Assembly (NCBI GenBank): GCA_026417275.1
Contig: JAOADO010000007.1
Coordinates: 1 to 45,238, forward strand
Origin: Verrucomicrobiia bacterium
GTDB taxonomy: Bacteria; Verrucomicrobiota; Verrucomicrobiae; Limisphaerales; JAKPVM01
DNA length: 45,238 nt
Reading direction: 5' to 3'
Below are positions 31,656-41,547 of the stretch, in pieces (the stretch's first letter is position 1; each line of letters begins with the position of its first letter). The notes under the pieces were generated by a model. It ran no database searches and had not been told where the DNA came from. It worked only from the letters and a program-made list of their open reading frames with translations. The translations under genes and the position numbers were made by a program.

Positions 31656-32282
31656 TTACGAATGTTTAAGGATTATCCGATACATTACATTGCCGGCGGA
31701 GCGGCATCTGTCCATCACTTTCTCGAGCATTTCGAATAAGTCTTTAAGAATCAGTACCTTGAGTGGGTCGTGTTTGCCAGAATAGAGTTCGCAGACAAGT
31801 TCCTGCAAAAGCTCGTCGCCCTTGACCTCCGCCTTGTGAAGTTTCTGGTTTAGTTCCATGAGTTTTTCGGCGTTTTCGGAGCGCAATGTGGAAAGCATTT
31901 CTTGAAGCAGAACCAGTTGTTCTTCAATTAAAGCGGTGTGACGTGAAAAGTCTATGGGAGAAATTGCCTTGCGGGCAACGTTGTATCTATCTGCAAATTT
32001 TTCGATGGTTTTTGGAATTTTGTAGATGGCATTTGCAAGGTCTTCGATGTCCTCGCGGTCGAAACCAGTCACAAATGTTTTGCATAGAAGCGTTTTTATA
32101 TCAACGGCAATTTGTTTGTTCTTTTTGCGAACGTCAATGAGTTGTTTCAAATCGCTGTCATTGGATTTGCCATCGAGCATTTTTTTGAGCAAATCCACAC
32201 TGTGTTTTGCTTCTGCAAGGCTTTCTTCAAAAAGTTCAAAAAAAGCCTCGTCTTTTCCCAACAACTTTTGTAATGAAAACAT
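31656..32282 (-). CDS. DUF47/PhoU-like phosphate transport accessory protein
   Basis: A 208-residue all-helical protein of the DUF47 (TIGR00153) family, related in fold to PhoU. Visible features are the N-terminal FFELFEESLAEAKHSVDLL, the acidic central FVTGFDREDIEDLANAIYKIPKTIEKFADR (a metal-cluster-binding type segment), and the C-terminal LKVLILKDLFEMLEKVMDRCRSAGNVMYRI. Such proteins are encoded next to PiT transporters and are thought to control their activity. It is upstream of pit on the same strand, 23 bases apart, so one operon is very likely. Confidence 0.92.
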   Translation of the reverse strand: MFSLQKLLGKDEAFFELFEESLAEAKHSVDLLKKMLDGKSNDSDLKQLIDVRKKNKQIAVDIKTLLCKTFVTGFDREDIEDLANAIYKIPKTIEKFADRYNVARKAISPIDFSRHTALIEEQLVLLQEMLSTLRSENAEKLMELNQKLHKAEVKGDELLQELVCELYSGKHDPLKVLILKDLFEMLEKVMDRCRSAGNVMYRIILKHS

Positions 32283-32406
32283 ATAAGCATCCTCAATTTA
32301 TCCAATAAACCTTAAGTATAGACTAAAAGAAAGGGGGTAGTAGTCAATTAAAAAACACTATTTTGTCATGTATTAAGCATATTAATTTATAATATTAGAT
32401 TTATTT

Positions 32407-32763
32407 TTATATTACCGTGTCGCTCGGAAGGTCATGTCCGCAGTAAATGCATGTGGGGCGACGGGTGTTGTTTGTTCTGCCGCAGGAGGGGCATGATATT
32501 GGTCTACCTGTTATCTTGCCGTCCGCAACACCGTCGCGAAGGTCAATTTCCTGCATTTTTTTAAGTATCTGCGCATCGTCCATGCCTGTTTGTTCTTTTA
32601 GAATTTCCCACAACGATTGACAGACGAGCGCAAGGGTGTCGCAACGATTGGAAAGGACTCGAATCTCATCGCGAAGCCTGTCAACTGTTGTTTTTGCTTG
32701 GTCCACTTTTTCGACTGCCTGGCGGATGGCAATTTGCTGGTAAATATCGAATAGAATATTCAT
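32407..32763 (-). CDS. Small coiled-coil/zinc-ribbon protein of unknown function
   Basis: A 118-residue protein I do not recognise beyond its layout. Residues 10-45 form an amphipathic helix or short coiled coil, residues 46-76 are a second helical part, and the C-terminus is a four-cysteine zinc ribbon (C91, C94, C105, C108: CPSCGRTNN...CIYCGHDL). Zinc ribbons of this kind often mediate nucleic-acid or protein contacts. It stands alone between the phosphate operon and a divergently transcribed MFS gene, only 60 bases from that gene's start. The two probably share a promoter region. Confidence 0.7.
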   Translation of the reverse strand: MNILFDIYQQIAIRQAVEKVDQAKTTVDRLRDEIRVLSNRCDTLALVCQSLWEILKEQTGMDDAQILKKMQEIDLRDGVADGKITGRPISCPSCGRTNNTRRPTCIYCGHDLPSDTVI

Positions 32764-32823
32764 ATTAAATGGATTATAATCTATGCAACTGGTTTTTTAT
32801 AGAAAATTTTAAAACAACTGCGG

Positions 32824-34185
32824 ATGAATAAAGGGATTACAGGCAGGGATGATGGTTCGTTCCCGTCGGGCTTTCACAACGCCTATTTGTTTGCGGTGTT
32901 CAACGCGTTTTCGTTTCAAGTAATTTTGAACAGTCCGATGATTTTGTATGCGAAGACGCTCGGAGCAAGCGCAACTGAACTCGGCATCATTACGGGGATG
33001 ATGCCGTTACTTGTGATTTTTCAAATTCCTGCGTCGCAATATATTAGCCGCGTTGGATATCGTCAGTTTGTTTATGCTGGATGGGGGACGCGTGTGGCGT
33101 TTATTTTTGCCATGGCGACTGTGCCTTTGCTTGGCAGTGTTCTTTCCCATAGAGTTCAACTTTCATTGTTGCTGCTATTTTTGTTCGGGTTCAATCTTTC
33201 GCGCGGGATTTCAAGCGCCGCGTGGTTGCCATGGATTGCATCTCTTGTGCCGGAAAGGGTCAGGGGCAAATACCTTGCGCGCGACGCCGCCTGCGTTAAT
33301 ATTGCAAGTTGTCTGACGTTTCTTCTCTGTGCGTGGTGTCTGGGAAAAGACCCGCAACCATGGCGGTTTTCGCTTTTATTTGGTTTTAGCGCAGTTATGG
33401 GAGCTTTGAGTTTGAATTTTTTGAAAAAGATGCCAGACGCAGAGGTTCGCGAACAGGCTGGTGATGGACGCGCGCCTATTCCTTGGCAGGAGATTAAATC
33501 TAACAGGGCGTTCAGGAAGCTTCTGTTGATGGTTGTTGTATGGTCTGCGGTTTATGGAGGTATGTCTGCGTTTGTAGTGGCGTTCATGCGGTCTGAACTG
33601 GGAATGCCTTCGGATAAAATCCTTGTCATCACTTCCATTTCTTTCCTCGGTGGTTTGAGCAGTCTGTGGTTTTTAGGACCGCGACTGGATGCGTTGGGAA
33701 GTAAACCCGTGATTCTGTTTTCCATGGGGCTGTGGCTGTTCATGTTGTTTGGCTGGATTCTGACAGCTGGAAAATATTTCGGCGCGGATGTCGGCAATCT
33801 GTTGCTGCTTCAGTTGATGATGGGGCTTGGTTCGTCGCTGGTAAACATGGCAAACACGCGGCTTGCCATGGCTACAATTCCTGAAAACTGGCGAGACCAG
33901 TTCTTTGCCGTGTTCTCGGTTTTGAGTTGTCTTTCGATGGGGCTTGCGCCTATTGGATGGGGAATTTTGATAGATGCGTGCAGTGGAAAAGTTTTTTCCT
34001 GGCTCGGGCTTGAGTGGAACAGATTCACGATTTTCTTTACTGCCGCATCGGTTGTATTGCTCATTTCTATGTTGCTTGCCCGCAGGGTGCATGAACCAAA
34101 AGCGGCAAGCATGGATGCCCTTATAAAAGAAATTTTTCTGCATTCGCCGCAGAGAATCTGGATTAGAATATGGACGCGAAGTTAA
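32824..34185 (+). CDS. MFS family transporter
   Basis: A 453-residue polytopic membrane protein with about 12 hydrophobic segments in two halves and a cytoplasmic loop in the middle (LKKMPDAEVREQAGDGRAP, about 200-220). The N-terminal half carries TELGIITGMMPLLVIFQIPASQYISRVGYRQFVYAG, a major-facilitator motif-A-like loop, and LFLFGFNLSRGISSAAWLPW in a later helix. The C-terminal half has LGPRLDALGSKPVILFS at the equivalent loop. No subfamily assignment is possible. Given the neighbourhood, a sugar or other small carbohydrate derivative is plausible but unproven. Confidence 0.85.
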   Translation: MNKGITGRDDGSFPSGFHNAYLFAVFNAFSFQVILNSPMILYAKTLGASATELGIITGMMPLLVIFQIPASQYISRVGYRQFVYAGWGTRVAFIFAMATVPLLGSVLSHRVQLSLLLLFLFGFNLSRGISSAAWLPWIASLVPERVRGKYLARDAACVNIASCLTFLLCAWCLGKDPQPWRFSLLFGFSAVMGALSLNFLKKMPDAEVREQAGDGRAPIPWQEIKSNRAFRKLLLMVVVWSAVYGGMSAFVVAFMRSELGMPSDKILVITSISFLGGLSSLWFLGPRLDALGSKPVILFSMGLWLFMLFGWILTAGKYFGADVGNLLLLQLMMGLGSSLVNMANTRLAMATIPENWRDQFFAVFSVLSCLSMGLAPIGWGILIDACSGKVFSWLGLEWNRFTIFFTAASVVLLISMLLARRVHEPKAASMDALIKEIFLHSPQRIWIRIWTRS

Positions 34186-34357
34186 GTTGTCCACCCAACC
34201 TGGTGTTGTATGCGCTCATTAAGAAATAAGAATTAAAATGTGGCAATTCTTAAACTGTTATTCATTTTTGAATGGGAAGTGACGATGTTTTGTCTGTCAA
34301 CAGGAGAGTTAATTTTTATTTTGAATTAGTTTTTAAGGGGGGTATGATTTAGCGAGT

Positions 34358-35989
34358 ATGAAAGCCATAAAGAAATTGAAATCAAACCAGGTTTATTTAG
34401 TAGCAAGCGGTGATTTGCGGTTAGAAGCCAATCAGCAATGCTGGGCTGAACAGGCAAAGATGGAGGAAGCCCTTGCAAAAGCGTTGAAGGCGGAAGGTTA
34501 CGAAATAGTTCGCGCCCACCCATACGACAAGAAAAAACAACATGGATTTATTGATTCGCAAAAGATGGGGATTGAGGTTTTCAGAAACCTTGATACGGAG
34601 GCTAAATTGATTGTGGCAGAAAGTGTGTGGCAATACAGCCATCATGTTCTTGCGGGGCTTGTTACGCACAGGGGACCGATTTTGACAGTCGCAAACTGGA
34701 GCGGAACATGGCCCGGTCTTGTTGGGATGCTTAATCTGAACGCGTCTCTTACGAAGGCAGGTGTTTCTTACAGCACATTGTGGAGCGAGAATTTTAAGGA
34801 TGAATATTTTAAGCGCGGTTTGCGGCAATGGTTAACTGATGGGGTTATTACACATGACCAGAGCCATGTGCGCGATTTAAAATTGCTAAAATTGCCAGTC
34901 GAAGAGGAAAGATTTGGACGCAGTTTCGCACGTGAGTTGAGGCAAAAGAAGGCAATAATGGGGATTTTTGATGAAGGGTGCATGGGAATGTATAATGCAA
35001 TTATTCCTGATGAACTGCTTCATGGGACAGGTGTTTTTAAGGAAAGATTAAGTCAGTCCACTCTTTATGCGGCAATGCAAACTGTTAGCGATGAAGAAGC
35101 AAGAGGGGTTCTTGATTGGTTGCTTAAGAAAGGGATGAAGTTTAACTGGGGCAAAGATGAAGCCACTGAATTGACTGAAAACCAGACGCTTCAACAGTGC
35201 AAGATGTACATTGCCGCTTTGAGACTGGCGGCAGAGTTCGGTTGTTCAACGATTGGAATCCAATATCAGCAGGGTTTAAAGGATTTGTGTCCGGCAAGCG
35301 ACCTTGTGGAAGGTATTTTAAACAATGTGGACAGACCGCCCGTCAGATGCCCGAAAACTGGCAGAGTTATTTATGAAAACGAGGCATTGCCGCATTTTAA
35401 CGAAGTGGATGAATGCGCCGGACTTGATGGCTTGATTACCTATCATCTATGGAGAAAATTGGGGTTTGATCCTGAAAATACATTGCATGATGTTCGTTGG
35501 GGAGACCATTACAAAGGCGATGGCATTGATGATTATGTGTGGGTGTTTTTAATTTCCGGTGCGGTGCCGCCGGCGCATCTTATCGGGGGATATCGCGGCG
35601 CTGTGAGTGAGCGTCAACCGGCGATGTATTTCAGGCTCGGGGGCGGCACGGTGAAAGGCATTTCGAAACCGGGCTGGATTGTCTGGAGTCGTATTTTTGT
35701 GATGGATAACAGGCTTCACTGCGACCTAGGCGTAGCTGAGGTGGTTAAACTTCCGCAGGAGGAGACCGAACGCAGATGGCGTGAAACCACACCGCAATGG
35801 CCCATCATGCACGCGGTGCTAAAAGGGATATCGCGCGACCAGATGATGGCGCGGCACAGGGCAAACCATATTCAGGTTGTATATGCGCCAAACAAAACGC
35901 AGGCACACAAGGCTTGCAGGATTAAAGCCGCGGCAATGGCTGAACTTGGAATAGAAGTTCATCTTTGCGGCGATGTTGAATTAGCCTAA
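34358..35989 (+). CDS. Fucose/arabinose isomerase-like protein
   Basis: A 543-residue soluble protein resembling the L-fucose isomerase-like family. It has an N-terminal alpha/beta part (QVYLVASGDLRLEANQQCW and IVAESVWQYSHHVLAGLVTHRGPILTVANWSGTWPGLVGMLN). A middle part includes GIFDEGCMGMYNAIIPDELLHGTGVFKE. The C-terminal barrel-like part includes PAMYFRLGGGTVKGISKPGWIVWSRIF. Candidate metal ligands are the acidic residues in GCMGMYN/FNEVDECAGLDG, but I cannot map them firmly to E337/D361/H528 of E. coli FucI. It lies alone after the MFS gene and ends in a clear terminator. It may interconvert a deoxy-sugar aldose and ketose. Confidence 0.7.
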   Translation: MKAIKKLKSNQVYLVASGDLRLEANQQCWAEQAKMEEALAKALKAEGYEIVRAHPYDKKKQHGFIDSQKMGIEVFRNLDTEAKLIVAESVWQYSHHVLAGLVTHRGPILTVANWSGTWPGLVGMLNLNASLTKAGVSYSTLWSENFKDEYFKRGLRQWLTDGVITHDQSHVRDLKLLKLPVEEERFGRSFARELRQKKAIMGIFDEGCMGMYNAIIPDELLHGTGVFKERLSQSTLYAAMQTVSDEEARGVLDWLLKKGMKFNWGKDEATELTENQTLQQCKMYIAALRLAAEFGCSTIGIQYQQGLKDLCPASDLVEGILNNVDRPPVRCPKTGRVIYENEALPHFNEVDECAGLDGLITYHLWRKLGFDPENTLHDVRWGDHYKGDGIDDYVWVFLISGAVPPAHLIGGYRGAVSERQPAMYFRLGGGTVKGISKPGWIVWSRIFVMDNRLHCDLGVAEVVKLPQEETERRWRETTPQWPIMHAVLKGISRDQMMARHRANHIQVVYAPNKTQAHKACRIKAAAMAELGIEVHLCGDVELA

Positions 35990-36069
35990 AAAAGATGTTG
36001 CATATTGTTTTATCTGCGTTTTAATTGATAGTGTCCGATAAGGACATAATGATAAGTGTTGCTTGTTAT

Positions 36070-36099
36070 GCGCCGGGGAGAAATTTCCGGCGCTTTTTG
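36070..36099 (+). terminator. Rho-independent terminator after the isomerase-like gene
   Basis: Stem GCGCCGG (36070-36076) and CCGGCGC (36087-36093) around a ten-base loop, followed by TTTTTG. It lies 80 bases after the stop at 35989. Confidence 0.85.
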
Positions 36100-36157
36100 T
36101 TTAGAAATCAGGATAAATCACAGTAAAATCAACGTGTATGCTGTTTTTTTATAAATA

Positions 36158-36166
36158 TGGTATAAT
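36158..36166 (+). promoter_or_regulatory. Extended -10 promoter immediately upstream of hisA
   Basis: TGG followed by a perfect TATAAT (36161-36166) forms an extended -10 element; no good -35 box is present. The hisA ATG is at 36176. Transcription starting 6-7 bases after the -10 would give a leader of only about 2-4 bases, i.e. an almost leaderless mRNA. Confidence 0.55.
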
Positions 36167-36175
36167 GGGTAAAAA

Positions 36176-36955
36176 ATGTTTAGACCTTGTATAGATTTAC
36201 ATGAAGGAAAGGTAAAGCAAATAGTCGGAGGAAGTTGGCGCGATGATGGCAGTGGATTGGTAACCAACTTCGTCTCCGAGCGTTCTGCTTCGTGGTATGC
36301 CGAGTTGTATCGCCGCGACCGTTTAAAAGGAGGGCACGTGATAATGCTTGGCGGAGGAAATGAAGAAGCGGCAAAAGAGGCGTTGATGGCATATCCCGGC
36401 GGCTTGCAGATTGGTGGCGGCATTAATCAAGACAACGCAAGATATTGGCTGGATTGCGGCGCATCGCATGTCATTGTTACATCCTACGTGTTTCGAGAGG
36501 GGAGAATTGATTGGGATAGAATTAAGACTCTTTGTTCTCTTGTCGGGAAAGAACGGCTTGTTTTTGATTTAAGTTGCCGCAGGAAAGAGGCAGATTATTT
36601 TGTGGTAACCGATAGATGGCAAAAGTTTACAGAAGAGAGAATACGCGCAGAATTATTGGAGAAACTTGCCTCTTTTTGCGCTGAGTTTCTCATACATGCC
36701 GCAGATGTTGAAGGATTGCGGCAAGGGATTGATGTTAAATTGGTTGAGTTGTTATCTCAAATATCGCCGTTGCCGGTAACATACGCTGGTGGGGCGCGTT
36801 CTATCGAAGACCTCGAGCTGGTCACAAAAATTGGTAAAAACAGGGTCGACTTGACGATTGGTTCGGCTCTGGATATTTTTGGCGGTACAGGTGTTAAATA
36901 TGCCGATGCTGTAGAGTTTAACAGGAAAATTGAAAAAGGGTTGATTGCGTTTTAA
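36176..36955 (+). CDS. hisA: Eukaryotic-type HisA (ProFAR isomerase of histidine biosynthesis)
   Basis: Fourth step of histidine biosynthesis: isomerisation of ProFAR to PRFAR. The 259-residue TIM barrel follows the yeast HIS6-type rather than the ordinary bacterial HisA: MFRPCIDLHEGKVKQIVGG, TNFVSERSASWYAELY, LQIGGGIN, VFDLSCRRKE, EFLIHAADVEGLRQGID, VTYAGGARS and LTIGSALDIFGG all match the fungal pattern. Catalytic aspartates are D7 (CIDLH) and D177 (HAADVEG). No other his genes are adjacent. The predicted transcript is almost leaderless (TATAAT ten bases before the ATG, no Shine-Dalgarno). Confidence 0.93.
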   Translation: MFRPCIDLHEGKVKQIVGGSWRDDGSGLVTNFVSERSASWYAELYRRDRLKGGHVIMLGGGNEEAAKEALMAYPGGLQIGGGINQDNARYWLDCGASHVIVTSYVFREGRIDWDRIKTLCSLVGKERLVFDLSCRRKEADYFVVTDRWQKFTEERIRAELLEKLASFCAEFLIHAADVEGLRQGIDVKLVELLSQISPLPVTYAGGARSIEDLELVTKIGKNRVDLTIGSALDIFGGTGVKYADAVEFNRKIEKGLIAF

Positions 36956-37062
36956 TTATATTCTTAAAAATTTTCCGTTAATTTCTCCATCGTTAAGGGA
37001 GTGAATATTTGTTTATTAGTTCTCTTGACTATTCGAAAATAATCAATCAAATTTTTTCATTT

Positions 37063-38733
37063 ATGGCTGATGTTAAAACAAATGATGTAATGGAAAAGAT
37101 TGTCTCGCTGTGCAAACGGCGCGGATTTATTTATCAATCTTCCGAAATTTACGGCGGTATAAACGGATTCTGGGATTATGGTCCGCTTGGCGCGGAATTG
37201 AAACGAAATGTGCGTGAGAAATGGTGGCGCGCCATGACGCGGATGCGGGATGATATTGTTGGACTTGATGCCACGATTATCATGCACCCCAGGGTCTGGG
37301 TTGCGAGCGGACATGTTGACACATTTGCAGACCCGATGAGCACCTGCAAGGTGTGCAAAAAACTCCTCCGCTACGATCAGGTTCTGGAAATGCTCGAGGA
37401 TGCTGAGTGGGCGAAAACAGCTTACAGTTTCTGGAATGATGGAAATGTTGACACCGAAAAGTTGCAACAATGGGCGCATTCAAAAGGGCATCGCCAGGCG
37501 CCGGGGCTCATCTTGACGAAAAAGCCTGCCCAGGTTGTGGAGGCGCTTAAGAACGCCGTCTCGTTAAACAAAAATCTTGGAAAACTGGATTTCTTCAAAA
37601 TCCTTGCCACAGACCCGGAGACGCAGACAAAACTTGTTACCCCGTGTCCTTACTGCGGCGGAGAGCTCACAGAGCCGAGAATGTTCAATCTGATGTTCAA
37701 GACGTACGTTGGACCTGTGGCAGACGAGGAAAACGTTGCATATCTGAGACCGGAAACCGCTCAGGCGATTTTTGCTCAATTTAAGAATATTCTTGAAACC
37801 TCGCGGCAGAAGGTGCCTTTTGGAATCTGCCAGATTGGAAAGGCGTTCAGAAACGAAGTCACGCCGCGTAATTTTACGTTCCGCTCGCGCGAGTTTGAAC
37901 AGATGGAGCTGGAGTTTTTCATCAAGCCCGATGAAGTGGTCGAAAAACTCTGCGGCAAAGTTGCCCGCTGGAGTGATGGTGCGGATGTTTCAACTCCACA
38001 GCCTGATTGGGGATGGGAAATGTGGCATCGGCATTGGGTAGAAGAGCGGCTTAAATGGTATGAGTCAATTGGTTTGAGCAGAGATACGCTCGAATTATAC
38101 TGGCAGAAAAAAGAGGAACTTGCTCATTATGCAAGGGCGTGTGTTGATATTCAGTTTAAATTCCCATTCGGAACGCAAGAACTGGAAGGAATTGCCGCAC
38201 GCGGCGATTTTGACCTTTCACAACACCAGAAACACAGCGGCAAATCCCTGGAATATTTTGATGAAGAGGCAAAAGCGCGTTATGTGCCGCATGTGATTGA
38301 ACCAAGCGCCGGGGTGGACAGGCTTGTACTTGCCCTGATTTGCAACGCTTACAGCGAAGATGAGGTGCCTGACGAAAAAGGCAAACCAGAGCAACGGATT
38401 GTGATGCGGTTCCATCCGTCTATAGCGCCAATTAAAGTGGGGGTCTTCCCGTTGCTCAAAAATAAACCGGAACTTGTCCAGAAAGCAAAGGCGGTGCGTG
38501 AAATGCTAAGACCGCACATGACAACTTTCTATGACGATTCCGGGGCAATTGGAAGACGCTATCGCCGCCAGGACGAAGCAGGAACACCGTTCGGAGTAAC
38601 CGTTGACTTTGACACACTCGGAGAAACGCCTTCTCTCAAGGATACTGTTACTGTTCGCGACCGCGACAATACAAAACAGGAGAGAATAAAAATAGACGAA
38701 CTCCTTCCGTATCTTCAGGAAAAAATTAAATAG
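37063..38733 (+). CDS. glyS: Glycyl-tRNA synthetase (alpha2, class II type)
   Basis: Charges tRNA-Gly. This is the single-chain class II homodimer type (as in Thermus, archaea and eukaryotes), not the two-subunit GlyQ/GlyS form. Motifs seen: KIVSLCKRRGFIYQSSEIYGGINGFWDYGPLGAELKRNVREKWW at the N-terminus, MFNLMF and YLRPETAQAIFAQFKNI in motif 2, and PHVIEPSAGVDRLVLAL as motif 3. A C-terminal anticodon-binding domain follows (APIKVGVFPLLKN to the end). A cysteine-rich insert (TPCPYCGGEL, CKVCKKLL) may bind zinc. I choose ATG 37063 (556 residues). A TTG at 37009 has a better Shine-Dalgarno (AAGGGAG 7 bases upstream) but adds 18 atypical residues. Confidence 0.94.
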   Translation: MADVKTNDVMEKIVSLCKRRGFIYQSSEIYGGINGFWDYGPLGAELKRNVREKWWRAMTRMRDDIVGLDATIIMHPRVWVASGHVDTFADPMSTCKVCKKLLRYDQVLEMLEDAEWAKTAYSFWNDGNVDTEKLQQWAHSKGHRQAPGLILTKKPAQVVEALKNAVSLNKNLGKLDFFKILATDPETQTKLVTPCPYCGGELTEPRMFNLMFKTYVGPVADEENVAYLRPETAQAIFAQFKNILETSRQKVPFGICQIGKAFRNEVTPRNFTFRSREFEQMELEFFIKPDEVVEKLCGKVARWSDGADVSTPQPDWGWEMWHRHWVEERLKWYESIGLSRDTLELYWQKKEELAHYARACVDIQFKFPFGTQELEGIAARGDFDLSQHQKHSGKSLEYFDEEAKARYVPHVIEPSAGVDRLVLALICNAYSEDEVPDEKGKPEQRIVMRFHPSIAPIKVGVFPLLKNKPELVQKAKAVREMLRPHMTTFYDDSGAIGRRYRRQDEAGTPFGVTVDFDTLGETPSLKDTVTVRDRDNTKQERIKIDELLPYLQEKIK

Positions 38734-38769
38734 GACTAACCAATAAATGGCAGAATAAAGTAAAAACTG

Positions 38770-38799
38770 TTTCGGGAAAATTTGAATATTTCCCCGAAA
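38770..38799 (+). terminator. Hairpin downstream of glyS, without T-tract
   Basis: TTTCGGG (38770-38776) pairs with CCCGAAA (38793-38799), and inner AAA/TTT pairs extend the stem past one bulged C. The following bases lack a T-run, so termination is uncertain. Confidence 0.4.
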
Positions 38800-38833
38800 T
38801 AGACAATCTTTATTCTAAATAATTTGCGCATAT

Positions 38834-39709
38834 ATGAAGAGATTAATAACAGTCTTTCTATTAATGGCGGGTTTGTTAATCACTCCCGATTTGTTCGGAG
38901 CGACAAAGAAATTAATCATCATTGCGGGAAAACCGAGTCATCCACCAGGAATGCACGAGTTCAGGGCAGGGGCACTACTTTTGCAAAAATGCCTTCAGAA
39001 CGTGCCGGGGTTGACCACGCTGGTTTATTCAAATGGTTGGCCTCAAGAAGCAAACGCATTTGATGGTGCGGATGGAATCGTGATTTATTCAGACGGAGGC
39101 GGGGGACATCCTGCAATACAGGGAGACAGACTCAAGGTACTCCAGGAATTTGCCAGAAAAGGTGTCGGAATTGGCATGATGCATTATGCCTGCGAAACGC
39201 CAGCAAACAAAGGCGGAAACGAGTTTCTGGAGTGGATTGGAGGATTTTACGAAGACAAAGTTTCGTGCAATCCGATGTGGTCGCCAGAATTTAAAGAGTT
39301 TCCTGAACATCCAATCACTCGCGGTTTAAAACCGTTCAGCATACTTGACGAGTGGTATTTCAATATCCATTTTCGGGACAAGATGGAAGGAATAACAGGA
39401 ATTTTAGTCGCCACGCCATCCGATGAAGTTCGCAAGGGTCCGTATGTTTGGCCTAAGGGTCCGTATCCACATATTATTGCGGCAAGCGGAAGACCTGAAA
39501 TTATGTTGTGGGTTGTGGAGCGCCCGGATGGGGGGCGCGGATTTGGTTTTACCGGCGGGCATTATCACAAAAACTGGGGAGACCCAAACTTTAGAAAGGT
39601 TATATTAAACACACTTGTCTGGCTTGTTAAAATGGATGTTCCAGCAAATGGCATTGAATCAACCGTAGCGCCAGAAGAATTGGAGAAAAATCTCGACCCT
39701 AAAAAGTAA
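38834..39709 (+). CDS. Secreted ThuA domain-containing protein
   Basis: A 291-residue protein with a signal peptide (residues about 3-21, LITVFLLMAGLLITPDLFGA). The mature ThuA-like domain (class I glutamine amidotransferase fold) has KKLIIIAGKPSHPPGMHEFRAGALLLQKCL, IVIYSDGGGGHPAIQ, GVGIGMMHYACETPA (nucleophile-elbow region), HPITRGLKPF and a terminal GGHYHKNWGD. Proteins of this group are abundant in Planctomycetes and Verrucomicrobia and are linked to trehalose or other sugar metabolism. The biochemical role of the secreted ones is unknown. It is a single gene between glyS and the esterase. Confidence 0.87.
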   Translation: MKRLITVFLLMAGLLITPDLFGATKKLIIIAGKPSHPPGMHEFRAGALLLQKCLQNVPGLTTLVYSNGWPQEANAFDGADGIVIYSDGGGGHPAIQGDRLKVLQEFARKGVGIGMMHYACETPANKGGNEFLEWIGGFYEDKVSCNPMWSPEFKEFPEHPITRGLKPFSILDEWYFNIHFRDKMEGITGILVATPSDEVRKGPYVWPKGPYPHIIAASGRPEIMLWVVERPDGGRGFGFTGGHYHKNWGDPNFRKVILNTLVWLVKMDVPANGIESTVAPEELEKNLDPKK

Positions 39710-40036
39710 GGGGGCAAATTACATCTAAGCCATTTGCTGATAATGTTTTTGGGGGCGTTTAATAAGTGCTGCTGGCGTTAATTTTTTGTTCAAAATGTTC
39801 AGCAATATTAAGAAAATGATTCTTGTTATGGATATACAATCCTTATAACACTATTTGGCGATGGATTAGTTATTGATTCTTTAAAAACCTGGCTGGGTAA
39901 TAATTGTTGAATCGCAATACGAATTACACCCCAGGCAATATGTATTTGTCACCTTGATTTTTAATATCCGCATAAAAATGTGTTTTTTCAGGAATTGTTA
40001 ATGGCTGAGATAATAATTAATAATCTTTAAAAAGTA
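39710..40036. other. AT-rich intergenic region before the esterase gene
   Basis: No gene is seen. Around 39890-39945 there is an imperfect dyad, CCTGGCTGGGTAAT with ATTACACCCCAGG, separated by about 20 bases. It might be an operator or a folded leader. A promoter-like pair begins at 40037. Confidence 0.5.
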
Positions 40037-40065
40037 TTGACTGAGAGGGAGCTATTTGCAATAAT
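40037..40065 (+). promoter_or_regulatory. Possible promoter of the esterase gene
   Basis: TTGACT (40037-40042) and AATAAT (40060-40065) are separated by 17 bases, and the ATG follows at 40094. The -35 is a good match; the -10 is weaker. Confidence 0.4.
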
Positions 40066-40084
40066 TGAGGCGAATTCAACTTAA

Positions 40085-41356
<1,272 letters not shown>

Positions 41357-41402
41357 AGCTGCAAACTTGCCTTAGCAAGACAGTGAAATTTATATAAAGG
41401 CG

Positions 41403-41434
41403 ACACTCCTCGCAGGGCGAGGAGTGTTTTTTTA
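41403..41434 (+). terminator. Rho-independent terminator after the esterase gene
   Basis: A perfect 11-base stem ACACTCCTCGC (41403-41413) with GCGAGGAGTGT (41417-41427) across a three-base loop, running into seven or more T. It is 47 bases after the stop. Confidence 0.95.
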
Positions 41435-41547
41435 TTCCCCGAGCGCAAGGAATAAGTATTTGATGTGGCCCTATATTTCTTATATTCGCTGTAGCAATTG
41501 GTTGGTTTTTTGAATAAAATGCCTTCGAAATACGATTATTCATAAAT

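Noticed and set aside
31061..31669. 202-residue + strand frame opposite the PiT transporter
   Set aside because: Antisense shadow of a membrane protein gene; apparent hydrophobicity is a by-product.
37009..37062. N-terminal extension of glycyl-tRNA synthetase from a TTG codon
   Set aside because: It has a fair Shine-Dalgarno, but the 18 extra residues are hydrophobic and atypical; the ATG at 37063 gives the family-typical N-terminus.
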